Shown: piece by piece, positions 45,038-52,819 of the stretch
Layout: every line of letters starts with the position of its first letter
How positions within the stretch are numbered: the stretch's first letter is position 1
Source: Polyangiaceae bacterium
GTDB lineage: Bacteria > Myxococcota_A > Polyangia > Polyangiales > Polyangiaceae
DNA: 53,783 nt
Direction of reading: 5' to 3'
NCBI GenBank assembly: GCA_025453595.1
Contig: JALOQB010000084.1
Location: forward strand, 1 to 53,783
Notes under the pieces: generated by a model
Database searches by the model: none
Told to the model about the DNA's origin: nothing
Seen by the model: only the letters and a program-made list of their open reading frames with translations
Made by a program: the position numbers and the translations under genes

Positions 45038-45757
45038 ATGACCTCCTCCCTCCCCGTTCTCCTCGGCGCCCAGCAGACCGAGGGCACCCTGACCTACCGC
45101 CCGGCCCTGGCCGGAGACTGGCGCCTCCGGCTCGATGACGCGGACCTCCCCCGGATCCGTGACCTGGACCTGGCGGAGCGCCTCGACTTCGAGCGCCCCC
45201 GCAAGATCCGGGACCTCATCCGGAGGTACCGGGAGAGCGGCGATTTGGGCGAAATTCATGTGCGCCCCACGGTGGGGCGCACATCGATGCCCCGGGGCGG
45301 CGAGCGGGAGACACTGACGGATGAGTACTGGCTCACCGAGGAGCAAGCCCTCTTCCTGGTGGCCAAGAGCGAGACCCCGGTGGCCACGGCGCTCCTACGG
45401 GAGATGATCGCGGTGTTCGTGGCCGTGCGGCGGGGGCTGCTGGCCCTGCCCTCCCCTCGCCCCGCCGAGGGCGCCGAGCTGGAGCAGCTCCATGCCCGGG
45501 TGGCCCAGCTCGAGGCCCGGACCCCCCGCGCCGTCTCGCTCTCCCCGGAGGCCTTGGCGGATCGGGCCTGGGCGCTCATCACCCGGCGGGGGTGGTCGCG
45601 GGTGACCCCTGCCCAGCTCGCCCGCTACGGCAAGGGCCCCTTCCGCTCGTGCAAGGTGGGCCTGGCGGCGCTGCTGACGCTGGCGAACCGGGGCGCGCTG
45701 GTGGCCGACAAGGCGCGGAAGGGGGCGGCGTTCCGGCGGGTCCTACCGCCAGGGTGA
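45038..45757 (+). CDS. Phage antirepressor-like protein with shared C-terminal module
   Basis: 239 residues. The N-terminal half (LAERLDFERPRKIRDLIRRY, then YWLTEEQALFLVAKSETPVA and LLREMIAVFVAVRRGLL) resembles phage antirepressor/Rha-type domains. A short coiled segment follows, then WSRVTPAQLARYGKGPF, nearly identical to the DUF3987 protein's C-terminus at both protein and DNA level. It is the only plus-strand gene in the element and opens at the divergent operator, so it may oppose the RHH repressor. It converges with the next gene, overlapping by 15 nt. Confidence 0.75.
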   Translation: MTSSLPVLLGAQQTEGTLTYRPALAGDWRLRLDDADLPRIRDLDLAERLDFERPRKIRDLIRRYRESGDLGEIHVRPTVGRTSMPRGGERETLTDEYWLTEEQALFLVAKSETPVATALLREMIAVFVAVRRGLLALPSPRPAEGAELEQLHARVAQLEARTPRAVSLSPEALADRAWALITRRGWSRVTPAQLARYGKGPFRSCKVGLAALLTLANRGALVADKARKGAAFRRVLPPG

Positions 45758-45946
45758 GGCCAGCGCCTCCGCGATGGCCCTGGCAACCGTCTCGCTCTCG
45801 TTGAGCCCCCAGCGAGCGGCGAGCTGGGCGAGCTGTGCTTGCTCCTCCGGGGTGAGCCGCAAGAGCTTCTGCTTCCGCTCGCGTTGCTCCTCGGTTTGGG
45901 TGGGGCCGCTTACCTTCTTGCGTGGGGTTGCCTTGCTCGTGGCCAC
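45743..45946 (-). CDS. Small ribbon-helix-helix-like protein, 67 residues
   Basis: GTG start at 45946. A basic N-terminus (ATSKATPRKKVSG) is followed by RKQKLLRLTPEEQAQLAQLA and WGLNESETVARAIAEAL, an RHH-like pattern as in antitoxins or small regulators. It begins 2 nt after the preceding stop. Confidence 0.65.
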   Translation of the reverse strand: MATSKATPRKKVSGPTQTEEQRERKQKLLRLTPEEQAQLAQLAARWGLNESETVARAIAEALASPWR

Positions 45947-45948
45947 GC

Positions 45949-46332
45949 TCACCCCTCGCTGCGGCGGGCGGCCTTGCGGGTCGCGCCCTTCGCGCTCTTC
46001 GTGGGCTTGGCGGCGGCCTTGCGCGCCTTGCCAGCGCTGGTCTTGCGCTTGCCGCTGGCCTTGCCCGCGGGGGCCTTGCCGGTGACCTTGGCCACCATCG
46101 CCTTGTGCTTCGCCTCGTTCTCGGCGGCCAGGGTCTGGACCTTGGCGGGGTCGCCCGTGGGGGCCGGGGTCTTCGAGGCCAGCGGGGCAAGGGCGGCCTC
46201 GATGGCGGCAAGCTGCGCCGGGGTGAGGGCCTTGCCGTCGCGGCGGTTGACCCCGATGTGCACGAAGTACTCCGCAGGGTTCAGGCCGAAGGTGTTGGCG
46301 CACTCGACGCCGTAGCCGTAGGACTTGCTCAT
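45949..46332 (-). CDS. Hypothetical protein with histone-H1-like Lys/Ala tail, 127 residues
   Basis: The first 60 residues (SYGYGVECANTFGLNPAEYF, HIGVNRRDGKALTPAQLAAI) are folded-looking. The last 50 are Lys/Ala-rich (AGKARKAAAKPTKSAKGA), like bacterial histone-H1-type tails. DNA binding is likely from charge alone. It lies between the HNH gene and a small RHH gene. Confidence 0.7.
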   Translation of the reverse strand: MSKSYGYGVECANTFGLNPAEYFVHIGVNRRDGKALTPAQLAAIEAALAPLASKTPAPTGDPAKVQTLAAENEAKHKAMVAKVTGKAPAGKASGKRKTSAGKARKAAAKPTKSAKGATRKAARRSEG

Positions 46333-46335
46333 GGT

Positions 46336-46662
46336 TCAGGTCTCCTCGTTGGCGAACATCTGCTGGTAGGTGCGGAGGGTGGTTTCGTCGGGGTCCAGGC
46401 CAGTGTCTTCTTCCAGCATACGAACCCACAGGTGCAGTGGCATCACGTGCTTGTCGTCGTTGCAGCGCTGGCAGCATTTCACCAGGTTGTTCTCGACGGT
46501 GGCGCCGCCGCGGGCCTCGGGGCGCACGTGGTCGCAGGTGGCGCGGTAGGGCTGGCCGTTGCGGCTCGTGCGCCCGAAGATGCAGTAAACGCAGCGGAAG
46601 GCCCCATCCCGGCGCAGGACAGTGGCGCGAACCTTGGCGGGGATCTTCTTCTTGCTGCTCAT
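46336..46662 (-). CDS. HNH endonuclease
   Basis: 108 residues. Zinc-type Cys pairs (C24/C27 and C64/C67) frame the HNH core CDHVRPEARGGATVENNLV with D44-H45 and N59. Small HNH enzymes of this kind often sit near terminase genes and aid packaging, or act as nicking nucleases. It has its own promoter-like site just upstream (46676-46697). Confidence 0.9.
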   Translation of the reverse strand: MSSKKKIPAKVRATVLRRDGAFRCVYCIFGRTSRNGQPYRATCDHVRPEARGGATVENNLVKCCQRCNDDKHVMPLHLWVRMLEEDTGLDPDETTLRTYQQMFANEET

Positions 46663-46675
46663 GAGTCCAACCTAA

Positions 46676-46697
46676 GACGCGGGATATCCCGCGTCAA
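46676..46697 (-). promoter_or_regulatory. Promoter with embedded 20-bp palindrome upstream of HNH gene
   Basis: GACGCGGGATATCCCGCGTC (46676-46695) is a perfect palindrome. On the minus strand TTGACG overlaps its outer edge and TAGGTT lies 17 nt further, so the palindrome fills the spacer like a repressor site. The -10-like element is only 6 nt before the ATG at 46662, which would give a leaderless message. Confidence 0.5.
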
Positions 46698-46836
46698 GGG
46701 AAAGCACCGAAGATTCGCCCATCGACGGGCAACGGCGCCTGCAACCTCCCCCCCTGCCCCCCTTCGGGCCTCCCCTGAGGCTGCGAATGCTGCGACGTCA
46801 ACGACGTCTGCAAGGCCAGCGGTGGGGGGGCGGGGC

Positions 46837-47157
46837 TCAGCGCGTCGCGTCGAATGCGAACGCCTGGCGGCGGTTCTTGAGGGGCTCCATGAACTCCGGC
46901 GGGGCCCCCTTCTTTGCCCGCGTGTCGACGATGGCGCGGCGACCGTCCTGGAGCTTGACGACGGACCAGCGGGGGGCGCGGAGGCTGGGACTGCGCTTGG
47001 CCCAGTCGGCGGCAGCTTCCGCCAGCACGTGGCGGCTGTACAGGGTCTGTCCGTTGCCCGTGTGCGCGTTCTCCCGCTGCCACTTGGCGGGGCTGTGCTC
47101 GATGAGCTTGATGCGCTTCGGGAGGCTCTCGACAGCTTGCTGGAAGGTCATGGTCAT
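46837..47157 (-). CDS. Hypothetical protein, 106 residues
   Basis: Not recognised. It contains MTFQQAVESLPKRIKLIEHS, SRHVLAEAAADWAKRSPSLR and SVVKLQDGRRAIVDTRAKKG; compact alpha/beta, no catalytic motif. 174 nt without a gene separate it from the HNH gene. Confidence 0.65.
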   Translation of the reverse strand: MTMTFQQAVESLPKRIKLIEHSPAKWQRENAHTGNGQTLYSRHVLAEAAADWAKRSPSLRAPRWSVVKLQDGRRAIVDTRAKKGAPPEFMEPLKNRRQAFAFDATR

Positions 47158-47286
47158 GGGTCGATCCTTTCGTCAGGAACAGGTCTAAAAACCGAGAAGA
47201 AGGAGTCAAGGTATTTGGCGATTCGCGCCGGGAAGCGACGCCTCTGCCCTCACCCAGCTCGACGGTCCCCGGTGGCCAGCGGCGGG

Positions 47287-47637
47287 TCACCTTGACGCGA
47301 TCGTGTAGCGTCGCGGTTCGGGGGGGCGCTCTCGCACGCGGCGGCGCCCCTCTGGCACCTGCTCCGGGGGGCTGGTGATGACGTCGCGCTGGGGGCGGTT
47401 CTGGCCTTCCTGGAGCGCTACCCAGCGCACCCGCTTCCCTTCCCCGATGCTGAAGACGACGCCCAGGTACTCGAGGGCCGCGAGCCGGTTGAGCAGCTCG
47501 AAGCCGCCGACCCCTTCCTCCTTCGCCCAGGCCCGCAGCTCGGCCCAGGTGCGCCCTCGTGGGGTCTTCAGGTAGGCCCGCAGCGAAGCCGCTCGCGCGG
47601 CCCACCCTGGCCAGCCTGCGGGCGGGAGCTCGCTCAC
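47287..47637 (-). CDS. Winged-helix-like hypothetical protein, 116 residues
   Basis: TWAELRAWAKEEGVGGFELL, NRLAALEYLGVVFSIGEG and RVRWVAL look like a small winged helix. The Arg/Pro-rich tail has no clear role. Its start overlaps the preceding stop (ATGA). Confidence 0.65.
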   Translation of the reverse strand: MSELPPAGWPGWAARAASLRAYLKTPRGRTWAELRAWAKEEGVGGFELLNRLAALEYLGVVFSIGEGKRVRWVALQEGQNRPQRDVITSPPEQVPEGRRRVRERPPEPRRYTIASR

Positions 47638-47867
47638 AGCAGCGGCAACTCGACGGCGCCAGCGGTGCCCGTGACCGGCAGCTCGACGGCGGCAGAGGGC
47701 CCCTGGATCGCGGTGTTAGGGTCGTTCGGGTTCGGGGTGCGTCCGGTGCTTGTCGAGGTGCTCACCGTTGCAACAACGTTGGCCAGCGGGACGCGCGCGT
47801 GCTCCTGGAGGTAGGTCACCAGCGGCGGGCCCAGCTCGTTCGCCTGCTTGGCCCATTCTCGCTTCAT
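47634..47867 (-). CDS. Hypothetical protein, 77 residues
   Basis: Not recognised. A helical N-terminus (REWAKQANELGPPLVTYLQE) is followed by a Thr/Pro/Ala-rich tail (STSTSTGRTPNPNDPN) of low complexity. It is coupled on both sides through ATGA overlaps. Confidence 0.6.
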   Translation of the reverse strand: MKREWAKQANELGPPLVTYLQEHARVPLANVVATVSTSTSTGRTPNPNDPNTAIQGPSAAVELPVTGTAGAVELPLL

Positions 47868-48013
47868 GGCCAGGCTTTGTACTTATCGAGGTTGCCCGCC
47901 TTGATGCTCGCGTACAGGGCGCCAGCAAGGCCACTGGTTGTCTCGACGTCGACGAAGGAACCGTCCGGGTTGATGGTCTGCTCGATGGCCACAGCGCCGC
48001 CCAACATGCTCAT
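47864..48013 (-). CDS. Small protein, 49 residues
   Basis: The product reads MSMLGGAVAIEQTINPDG and ends GNLDKYKAWP. AGGAG stands 8 nt before the ATG, and the stop overlaps the next start (ATGA). The good ribosome site and tight coupling support a real gene. Function unknown. Confidence 0.6.
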   Translation of the reverse strand: MSMLGGAVAIEQTINPDGSFVDVETTSGLAGALYASIKAGNLDKYKAWP

Positions 48014-48094
48014 GGTAGTTGCTCCTCATGCGAACGTGATCACGTCACCAGACCTTCGCCGTAGGGAATGCGCACTCCGCTACCCGGACGACGC

Positions 48095-49312
48095 TCATGC
48101 TCCCTCCGGGAGGTCCACCGCGGTGCGCCCGGGGGGCACCACCTGGCCGGCGAGGTCGTTCAGCTCGGCGATCTCGCGCCAGCGATCCGCGCTCCCTAGC
48201 TCGACCCGCGCCACGTCCGCAAGGCTCTGCCCTGGGCGCACCGCCACCCGTCGCCGCTGCCGCTTCGCGATCGCATCGAAGACCGCCACGCAGGCCCCCA
48301 TGGCGAGCTGGTTTGCGTCGCGCAGGGCCCCCCGGGCCCGCCCGGCCTGCGCCAGCGCGGAGGGGCGGGGGCCCAGCGCCCTGCGGGTGTCGCGGGCGGC
48401 CTTGCCGAGGGCCAGGAAAGCGTCGCGGGTATCCCCGAGCTGCTGCTCCAGGTCGTTGAGCGCGTTGCCCAGCCCCCGGGCCGCAGCGAGAGCCTCGTTG
48501 GCGAGGCGGGCGGGTGCGCTGGCCAGGGCCCCGATCTGCTGGACGGTGCGCCGTAGCGCGCCGACCTGCCCCCGGATGCGCCCGATGCCCCCCGAGAGCG
48601 CGGTGATCGCGTCAGGGGCGAAGGCCTCCCCCATGTCGGCGAGGGCCAGGCCGTAGGCGCTGTCGGCGGCGCCGAGCTGACCAGCAACGTCGGCCCCCGT
48701 GGTCGGAGGCTCCGGACTGGCATTCGGCTCCCTCTTGCCTGACCATTCCCAAGTCAACACCACCGAAACGTTGAAACCTGGGGCTGTTCGGGAGCCATCC
48801 ACATCGACGGACACGCCACGTCCGGGAGTGATCTGAACCCGACGCAACACACCTCGACGGGCGATCGGGCCAACCGTTACCAAAAAATCTCGACCACGCT
48901 CCTGAAGCCTCTGAAAAAACTCAACCATTTCGCTTGCGCTTGTCGGGTTGATAGAAGAGTTTATCACCTTGAATTCGCCGCTCCGGATAAAAGCAGGCTC
49001 GATAGAAATCGTCATATCGGTCTGGCCATACGTGATGCCGGTGACCGATGAATACCCTTCCGATGCTCCGTATGGTGTGCGCGTAGCCCCCCGCACCTCG
49101 TTGGTCCAGCTAGCACCAACCTCGATACCAACGCTTTTGCTGAGGAGCACGATCAGCGGCGGGTTGGCCCCAAGCTCTCGAATCTGCAACGCCACCCCAG
49201 ATTCTTCTTGGGGTAGGCCACGTTCGATCCAGTACACAGCGCTACGGCGCTGGTAGTCTCGACGAGCTTGAGCATCGCGCAGTTGGTCAGGAGAAATGCG
49301 TGCTGTAGCCAT
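48095..49312 (-). CDS. LysM-domain tail/baseplate-like protein
   Basis: 405 residues. The N-terminal 190 form a beta-rich part (QIRELGANPPLIVLLSKSVG, SSVTGITYGQTDMTISIEPA, NVSVVLTWEWSG) encoded by DNA of lower GC than its neighbours. The middle is a long helical part, and the end is a LysM module (RRVAVRPGQSLADVARVELG, WREIAELNDL). Phage tail proteins that hold the tail-tube or tape-measure proteins often end in LysM. It is the best structural-gene candidate of the element. ATG 49312 lies 7 nt after the preceding small gene. Confidence 0.75.
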   Translation of the reverse strand: MATARISPDQLRDAQARRDYQRRSAVYWIERGLPQEESGVALQIRELGANPPLIVLLSKSVGIEVGASWTNEVRGATRTPYGASEGYSSVTGITYGQTDMTISIEPAFIRSGEFKVINSSINPTSASEMVEFFQRLQERGRDFLVTVGPIARRGVLRRVQITPGRGVSVDVDGSRTAPGFNVSVVLTWEWSGKREPNASPEPPTTGADVAGQLGAADSAYGLALADMGEAFAPDAITALSGGIGRIRGQVGALRRTVQQIGALASAPARLANEALAAARGLGNALNDLEQQLGDTRDAFLALGKAARDTRRALGPRPSALAQAGRARGALRDANQLAMGACVAVFDAIAKRQRRRVAVRPGQSLADVARVELGSADRWREIAELNDLAGQVVPPGRTAVDLPEGA

Positions 49313-49317
49313 AAGCG

Positions 49318-49384
49318 CCTCAGTGCGGCTGCGGCGCCGCGTTGCGGGTACAGGAAGGGCAACCGGGGTGCCCACAGGGGTCGG
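49318..49384. repeat. 67-bp direct repeat, copy 1
   Basis: Matches 49747-49813 at 66 of 67 positions. On the minus strand it encodes the gene end DPCGHPGCPSCTRNAAPQPH and stop of the small gene 49320-49448. Confidence 0.95.
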
Positions 49385-49448
49385 CGCCAACTTTGACACC
49401 AGCGCCGCGCTGCTCGATCTTGAGGGGAGACGGACTCGCCAGTGACAT
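49320..49448 (-). CDS. Small Cys-rich protein with duplicated zinc-knuckle tail, 42 residues
   Basis: MSLASPSPLKIEQRGAGVKV is followed by a tail with CGHPGCPSC identical to the end of the protein at 49749-50333. The Cys/His spacing suggests a small zinc site. It fits between its neighbours with 12-nt and 7-nt gaps. It may be a true small protein or a leftover of the duplication; the ribosome site is weak. Confidence 0.5.
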   Translation of the reverse strand: MSLASPSPLKIEQRGAGVKVGADPCGHPGCPSCTRNAAPQPH

Positions 49449-49460
49449 CCAGGAGCACGC

Positions 49461-49742
49461 TCACGACGCGCGCTCCATGCTGGCCAGGAGCGCCCTGTGC
49501 TTCTCCTGGAAGGCCTCAACTTGGAAGACCTCCAAGCGTTCCACGGCGAGCGCTAGGGCGTGATTCAAACCGTGCAAAGCGCCCTCTCCGAGCAGGATCG
49601 CCAGGGCGGTGGGGGCCTCTCCCTTGTAGACGCGCAGCACGAAACCCACCCCCTTCGGTGTGTTCTCCAGGTCTACGTGCAAGCTATGGCTTTCCCCTAG
49701 ATCGACGCATCCGATGGTCTCCAAAATCTCTACGATCAGCAT
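49461..49742 (-). CDS. Hypothetical protein, 93 residues
   Basis: MLIVEILETIGCVDLGESHS, then FVLRVYKGEAPTALAILLGE and a helical end (VEAFQEKHRALLASMERAS). Not recognised. It lies between the two copies of the 67-bp repeat, 6 nt after the previous stop. Confidence 0.65.
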   Translation of the reverse strand: MLIVEILETIGCVDLGESHSLHVDLENTPKGVGFVLRVYKGEAPTALAILLGEGALHGLNHALALAVERLEVFQVEAFQEKHRALLASMERAS

Positions 49743-49746
49743 GTGT

Positions 49747-49813
49747 CCTCAGTGCGGCTGCGGCGCCGCGTTGCGTGTACAGGAAGGGCAACCGGGGTGC
49801 CCACAGGGGTCGG
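49747..49813. repeat. 67-bp direct repeat, copy 2
   Basis: One mismatch to 49318-49384. It encodes the zinc-knuckle-like C-terminus of the protein at 49749-50333. Confidence 0.95.
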
Positions 49814-50333
49814 AGGGGTGGCGAGTGCCGGCAAGCAGCTCGGCGCGCTGGGCCTGGGTCGGGCGGCGCTGGTGGATGGCCATGAACGAGAGCAGCTCGG
49901 TTCGTTCGGCGAGCTCCTGGATCTCTCTGGGGAGGCCGTCGAGGGGGGACTTGGGCTTCTCGGCGACGTCCTTCCCCCTCGCCCCTCCGAAGCCTGCGAC
50001 GTCCGCCATGACGCGCAGAGCAGCGACGGCGCCGCGATAGTCCTGATCGCCGAGGGCGGCCTTGTAGGTCAGCTCCAGGCGCCCCAGGAGCGTTGCCGCC
50101 AGCTCGTCAGGGTCGAGGGTGGCGCGTAGCCTCTTCGATGCAGCTGCGCTGTACCGGCGGACCTTCCAAACGGACAGCTCCCAGCGCTCGGCCAGGTCGG
50201 AGGCCATGCGCTGAGACCAGCGCCCCTCGGCCATCGAGCGCGCGATGAGCTCGATGCGCTGCTCCTCCTCCTCGGCCTTCTCGGCTCCGTCGAGGTCGGA
50301 GGCTTCGTCAGCAGGGGGCGCCTTCCGGGTCAT
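49749..50333 (-). CDS. Possible small-terminase-like HTH protein with zinc tail
   Basis: 194 residues. An acidic N-terminus precedes an HTH-like part (WSQRMASDLAERWELSVWKV), a helical middle (LGRLELTYKAALGDQDYRGA, RVMADVAGFGG) and the Cys/His tail CGHPGCPSC. HTH plus helical oligomer part plus small size recalls small terminase subunits, but no large terminase lies nearby, so the call is weak. It overlaps the preceding stop (ATGA). Confidence 0.6.
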   Translation of the reverse strand: MTRKAPPADEASDLDGAEKAEEEEQRIELIARSMAEGRWSQRMASDLAERWELSVWKVRRYSAAASKRLRATLDPDELAATLLGRLELTYKAALGDQDYRGAVAALRVMADVAGFGGARGKDVAEKPKSPLDGLPREIQELAERTELLSFMAIHQRRPTQAQRAELLAGTRHPSDPCGHPGCPSCTRNAAPQPH

Positions 50334-51235
50334 GCCGCCGGCGGGGCCTCGTGTTCGACCGGCCCCGAGGGGTAGAGACGGCTGCGAGCCTCACCGCGAG
50401 CGCGCTGCATGGCCACCCCGATGTCCCCCTGGGCTTTACTTTCGGCGCGGCGAAGCCTCTCCAGCTTGCCCGAGAGGAGTCCGAACTGATTCGAGTAGTA
50501 GGGATGGTCCGGATGGTGACTTCCACCATCGAGCGTGGCGAGGGTCTGGCGCAAGGCGCTCACCTCTCGCTCGACGTCGCGCATCTGAGCGTTGAGTCGC
50601 TTGTGCTCCTCTGCGAAGGATTCACGCCAGCGGTGGTCTTCGTCCGCCAGGTCGACGGCAAGGTGCTGGAAGAAGGTCCTGACGGCGCCGAACTGGCGGG
50701 CCAGCGGGTGCACCTTGCCCAGGCGCTGGAACACGCTCGCCTGCAGGATGGCGGGCAGATCGAGCCCAACGGGGGCCTGACGAGCTGCAGCTTGCGCAAG
50801 GAGCTCGGTGGCGGTGGGGACCCGTTGCTCCCGGCAGGTCTGGTACCAGACGAAGGCGTCGACAAGCAGCTCGAGGAGATCGTCGCCGACAGGGTCCTCG
50901 TTCCCCATGCGCAGCTCCTTGCACCGGGCTGCGCCCTCTCGGGCCAGGCGCCAGGGGTGAGCGATCAACGCCTCGACGTCGGCGAAGTCGACGAAGACGT
51001 TTTCGTCGAGGATATCGAGCCGATCGACGAGGGTGAAGAACATGCCGTCAGGGGGTTTCACCTGCGTCATGGTGCCCATTACCTCGACAACCACGATCCC
51101 CAGGCCTGCGCGCCCCTTCCGGAGAATCCGCAGGGCCAGGGGGCCCACGCCGTCTCCGCTGGCCCTGAAGATCTCGTGGGCAGCTTCCTGGAGCTTGTCC
51201 TTCACGATCAGTACCCCCTGCGCCACTTGATCCAC
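50330..51235 (-). CDS. Hypothetical protein with coiled coil, 301 residues
   Basis: Not recognised. An alpha/beta N-terminus (GLGIVVVEVMGTMTQVKPPD, DENVFVDFADVEALIAH) is followed by long helices (EEHKRLNAQMRDVEREVSAL, KLERLRRAESKAQ) predicted to coil. It is the largest unknown of the right half and could be structural or a packaging factor. It overlaps the preceding gene by 28 nt. Confidence 0.7.
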   Translation of the reverse strand: MDQVAQGVLIVKDKLQEAAHEIFRASGDGVGPLALRILRKGRAGLGIVVVEVMGTMTQVKPPDGMFFTLVDRLDILDENVFVDFADVEALIAHPWRLAREGAARCKELRMGNEDPVGDDLLELLVDAFVWYQTCREQRVPTATELLAQAAARQAPVGLDLPAILQASVFQRLGKVHPLARQFGAVRTFFQHLAVDLADEDHRWRESFAEEHKRLNAQMRDVEREVSALRQTLATLDGGSHHPDHPYYSNQFGLLSGKLERLRRAESKAQGDIGVAMQRARGEARSRLYPSGPVEHEAPPAA

Positions 51236-51474
51236 TCCTCTTCGCTGAGCTTGCTCGCGTCCATGACGGGGCCCTGCTTGTACGGCTTCGCGAGGAGCCC
51301 GGGCGTTCTCGGGTCGCTGAGCGCAAGGGTGACGCGGTGCTGCTCTTCGGGGGTCAGCACCCCCTGCCCGGACAGGTGCAAGCCCAGGAGCTCGCGGGTG
51401 CTCCGGGCGCCCGAATTCGACGAGTAAAGGTTGTCACCGCCCACGGCGTTCAAGGGGTCGTTTGGATCGATCAT
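51208..51474 (-). CDS. Hypothetical protein, 88 residues
   Basis: MIDPNDPLNAVGGDNLYSSN, then RSTRELLGLHLSGQGVLTPE and a basic aromatic end EEWIKWRRGY. Not recognised. Start at 51474 overlaps the previous stop (ATGA). Confidence 0.65.
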   Translation of the reverse strand: MIDPNDPLNAVGGDNLYSSNSGARSTRELLGLHLSGQGVLTPEEQHRVTLALSDPRTPGLLAKPYKQGPVMDASKLSEEEWIKWRRGY

Positions 51475-51752
51475 GGTCTCCTCGATGCGGCCAGGGCCTG
51501 CCCGACTCGGGCAAGCTCGGCTTGAAAGGTCTCGTTGGAGGCAAGCAGCCCCAGCGAACGCAGGCGCTGGGCGGCGATGCCGTGGAAGTCCCGCAGCTCG
51601 GCGGGGTCGGGGCGAGGGGAGCGGAAGATCACCTCGGCGGCGACGGCGGACACCGCCGAGGCCAGGGCCGCGCTCCCCCTCGGCGAGTCGGGGCCGAGCT
51701 CGGAGGCGATGGTGTAGGCCACCAGCTCGGGCAGCTCGGGCAGCTCGTTCAC
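51471..51752 (-). CDS. Hypothetical helical protein, 93 residues
   Basis: Mostly helix, Ala/Glu-rich (LPELVAYTIASELG, GIAAQRLRSLGLLASNETFQ). Coupled by ATGA overlaps on both sides. Not recognised. Confidence 0.65.
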   Translation of the reverse strand: MNELPELPELVAYTIASELGPDSPRGSAALASAVSAVAAEVIFRSPRPDPAELRDFHGIAAQRLRSLGLLASNETFQAELARVGQALAASRRP

Positions 51753-51973
51753 CGGGGCACCGGCGGGGGCTGGCCAAAGGCTGTGACGACGGCCAGGGCG
51801 ATGACCTGGTCGAGGCGAGCGTCAGGGACGTTGGGCAAGCCCGAGGTGACGCACGCGGTACGGGCGGCCTCTCGCAGGGCAGCACGGATGCCGCCGGTGT
51901 CCGCCAGGAGGGCGGCGGCCAGGTGGGTCGACCCAGCAAGGGCCTCGCGGTGGGTGAAGGGCAGGGAGGACAT
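51749..51973 (-). CDS. Hypothetical helical protein, 74 residues
   Basis: MSSLPFTHREALAGSTHLAA, then IRAALREAARTACVTSG and DARLDQVIALAVVTAFG. The ATG at 51973 overlaps the previous stop by one base (TGATG), which fixes this start over an upstream ATG. Not recognised. Confidence 0.65.
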   Translation of the reverse strand: MSSLPFTHREALAGSTHLAAALLADTGGIRAALREAARTACVTSGLPNVPDARLDQVIALAVVTAFGQPPPVPR

Positions 51974-52359
51974 CAGGGGCCTTTCTGGGGCGCCCGAAGC
52001 GCCCGGATCTGGGAGTCGATGCGCTCGGCGAGCCAAGGCCCGAACTGGGCCTGGATGGCGGCTCGGCGCTTGTCGCGCAGCTCGGCGGCAACCTCAGCGG
52101 TGAGGCGCCGCGCAACGTCAGCGGTGAGGCCTGCCGCCCCCTCCGTCTCCAGCCATCGGGCAACGGCTCGCCCGGAGTAGCCCAACGTCAAAGCTACCCG
52201 GGCAAGATCCCGGCAAAAGGAGAGCGGGCTACCCCGAGGCGAAGGCGCCCGTTTCCGAGAGAAAGGAATGTCTCGGGTAGGGCGCGGAGAGGAGGAGGGA
52301 GGCGGCTTCACCTGTGGCACAGGTTGGCACAGTTGGGCGACAAGCGCCAATGGCGGCAA
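51973..52359 (-). CDS. Hypothetical HTH-like protein, up to 128 residues
   Basis: The N-terminal 45 residues are Pro/Ser-rich and may not be translated. The rest has LARVALTLGYSGRAVARWLE, an HTH-like unit, and a helical end (AAELRDKRRAAIQAQFGPWL). It is the first gene of the right-hand coupled run; in a circular element the integrase end would lie 133 nt upstream of it. Confidence 0.55.
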   Translation of the reverse strand: MPPLALVAQLCQPVPQVKPPPSSSPRPTRDIPFSRKRAPSPRGSPLSFCRDLARVALTLGYSGRAVARWLETEGAAGLTADVARRLTAEVAAELRDKRRAAIQAQFGPWLAERIDSQIRALRAPQKGP

Positions 52360-52492
52360 AGCCGGGGCCTATCAGCCTGATTTTGCCTGGTGCGGGTGCT
52401 GCTTCGCGCGCAGGCGCGCGGGAGGGCAGAGGACGGGCGGAGCGGGGGGGCGACGATGCCCAGAGAGAAGAGAGAAGGATCGAGAGAACCCC

Positions 52493-52819
52493 CTATTTCT
52501 CTCTGTAAGATGCCGATATCGCAGAAGAAAACGGCAAAGGAGAAACGGAGAAGGGGTCCGCGTGTAAATCCGTGGACGAGGGGCCAGGTGTGACCATATG
52601 TGCCAGGCAGGCCAGCGCATGGCGCGCTGTGTCAAGGTCCCCCACCACGAGCGCGTCACGGATGCCATCGAGGAGCGCGTGCATGACCCGGATCCGGGGG
52701 CTACGGGTGTCCGGGGGGCTGTCCTGAGCAGGTGAAAACGGGTCGGTTTCGGTCGATTTTGGAAGGTCCACCCCTTCAAAATCATCGAGAAACGGCTGAT
52801 TTCGAGGGAAAGGGCTGGC
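52493..52819 (-). other. int: Severed 3' part of the integrase gene (108 codons plus stop)
   Basis: It reads ASPFPRNQPFLDDFEGVDLP and ends SSAISASYREK-stop (TAG). The frame is exactly that which the integrase would enter after crossing the core repeat in an excised circle: ASPAGFE is common to both. The segment includes a helical part (MHALLDGIRDALVVGDLDTA). In the integrated state it has no integrase promoter; a chance ATG at 52852 in host DNA could give a 119-residue product. Confidence 0.85.

Noticed and set aside
45743-46477. Long minus-strand frame through 46477
   Set aside because: Only its last 67 codons look like protein; the rest is a shadow of the gene 45949-46332.
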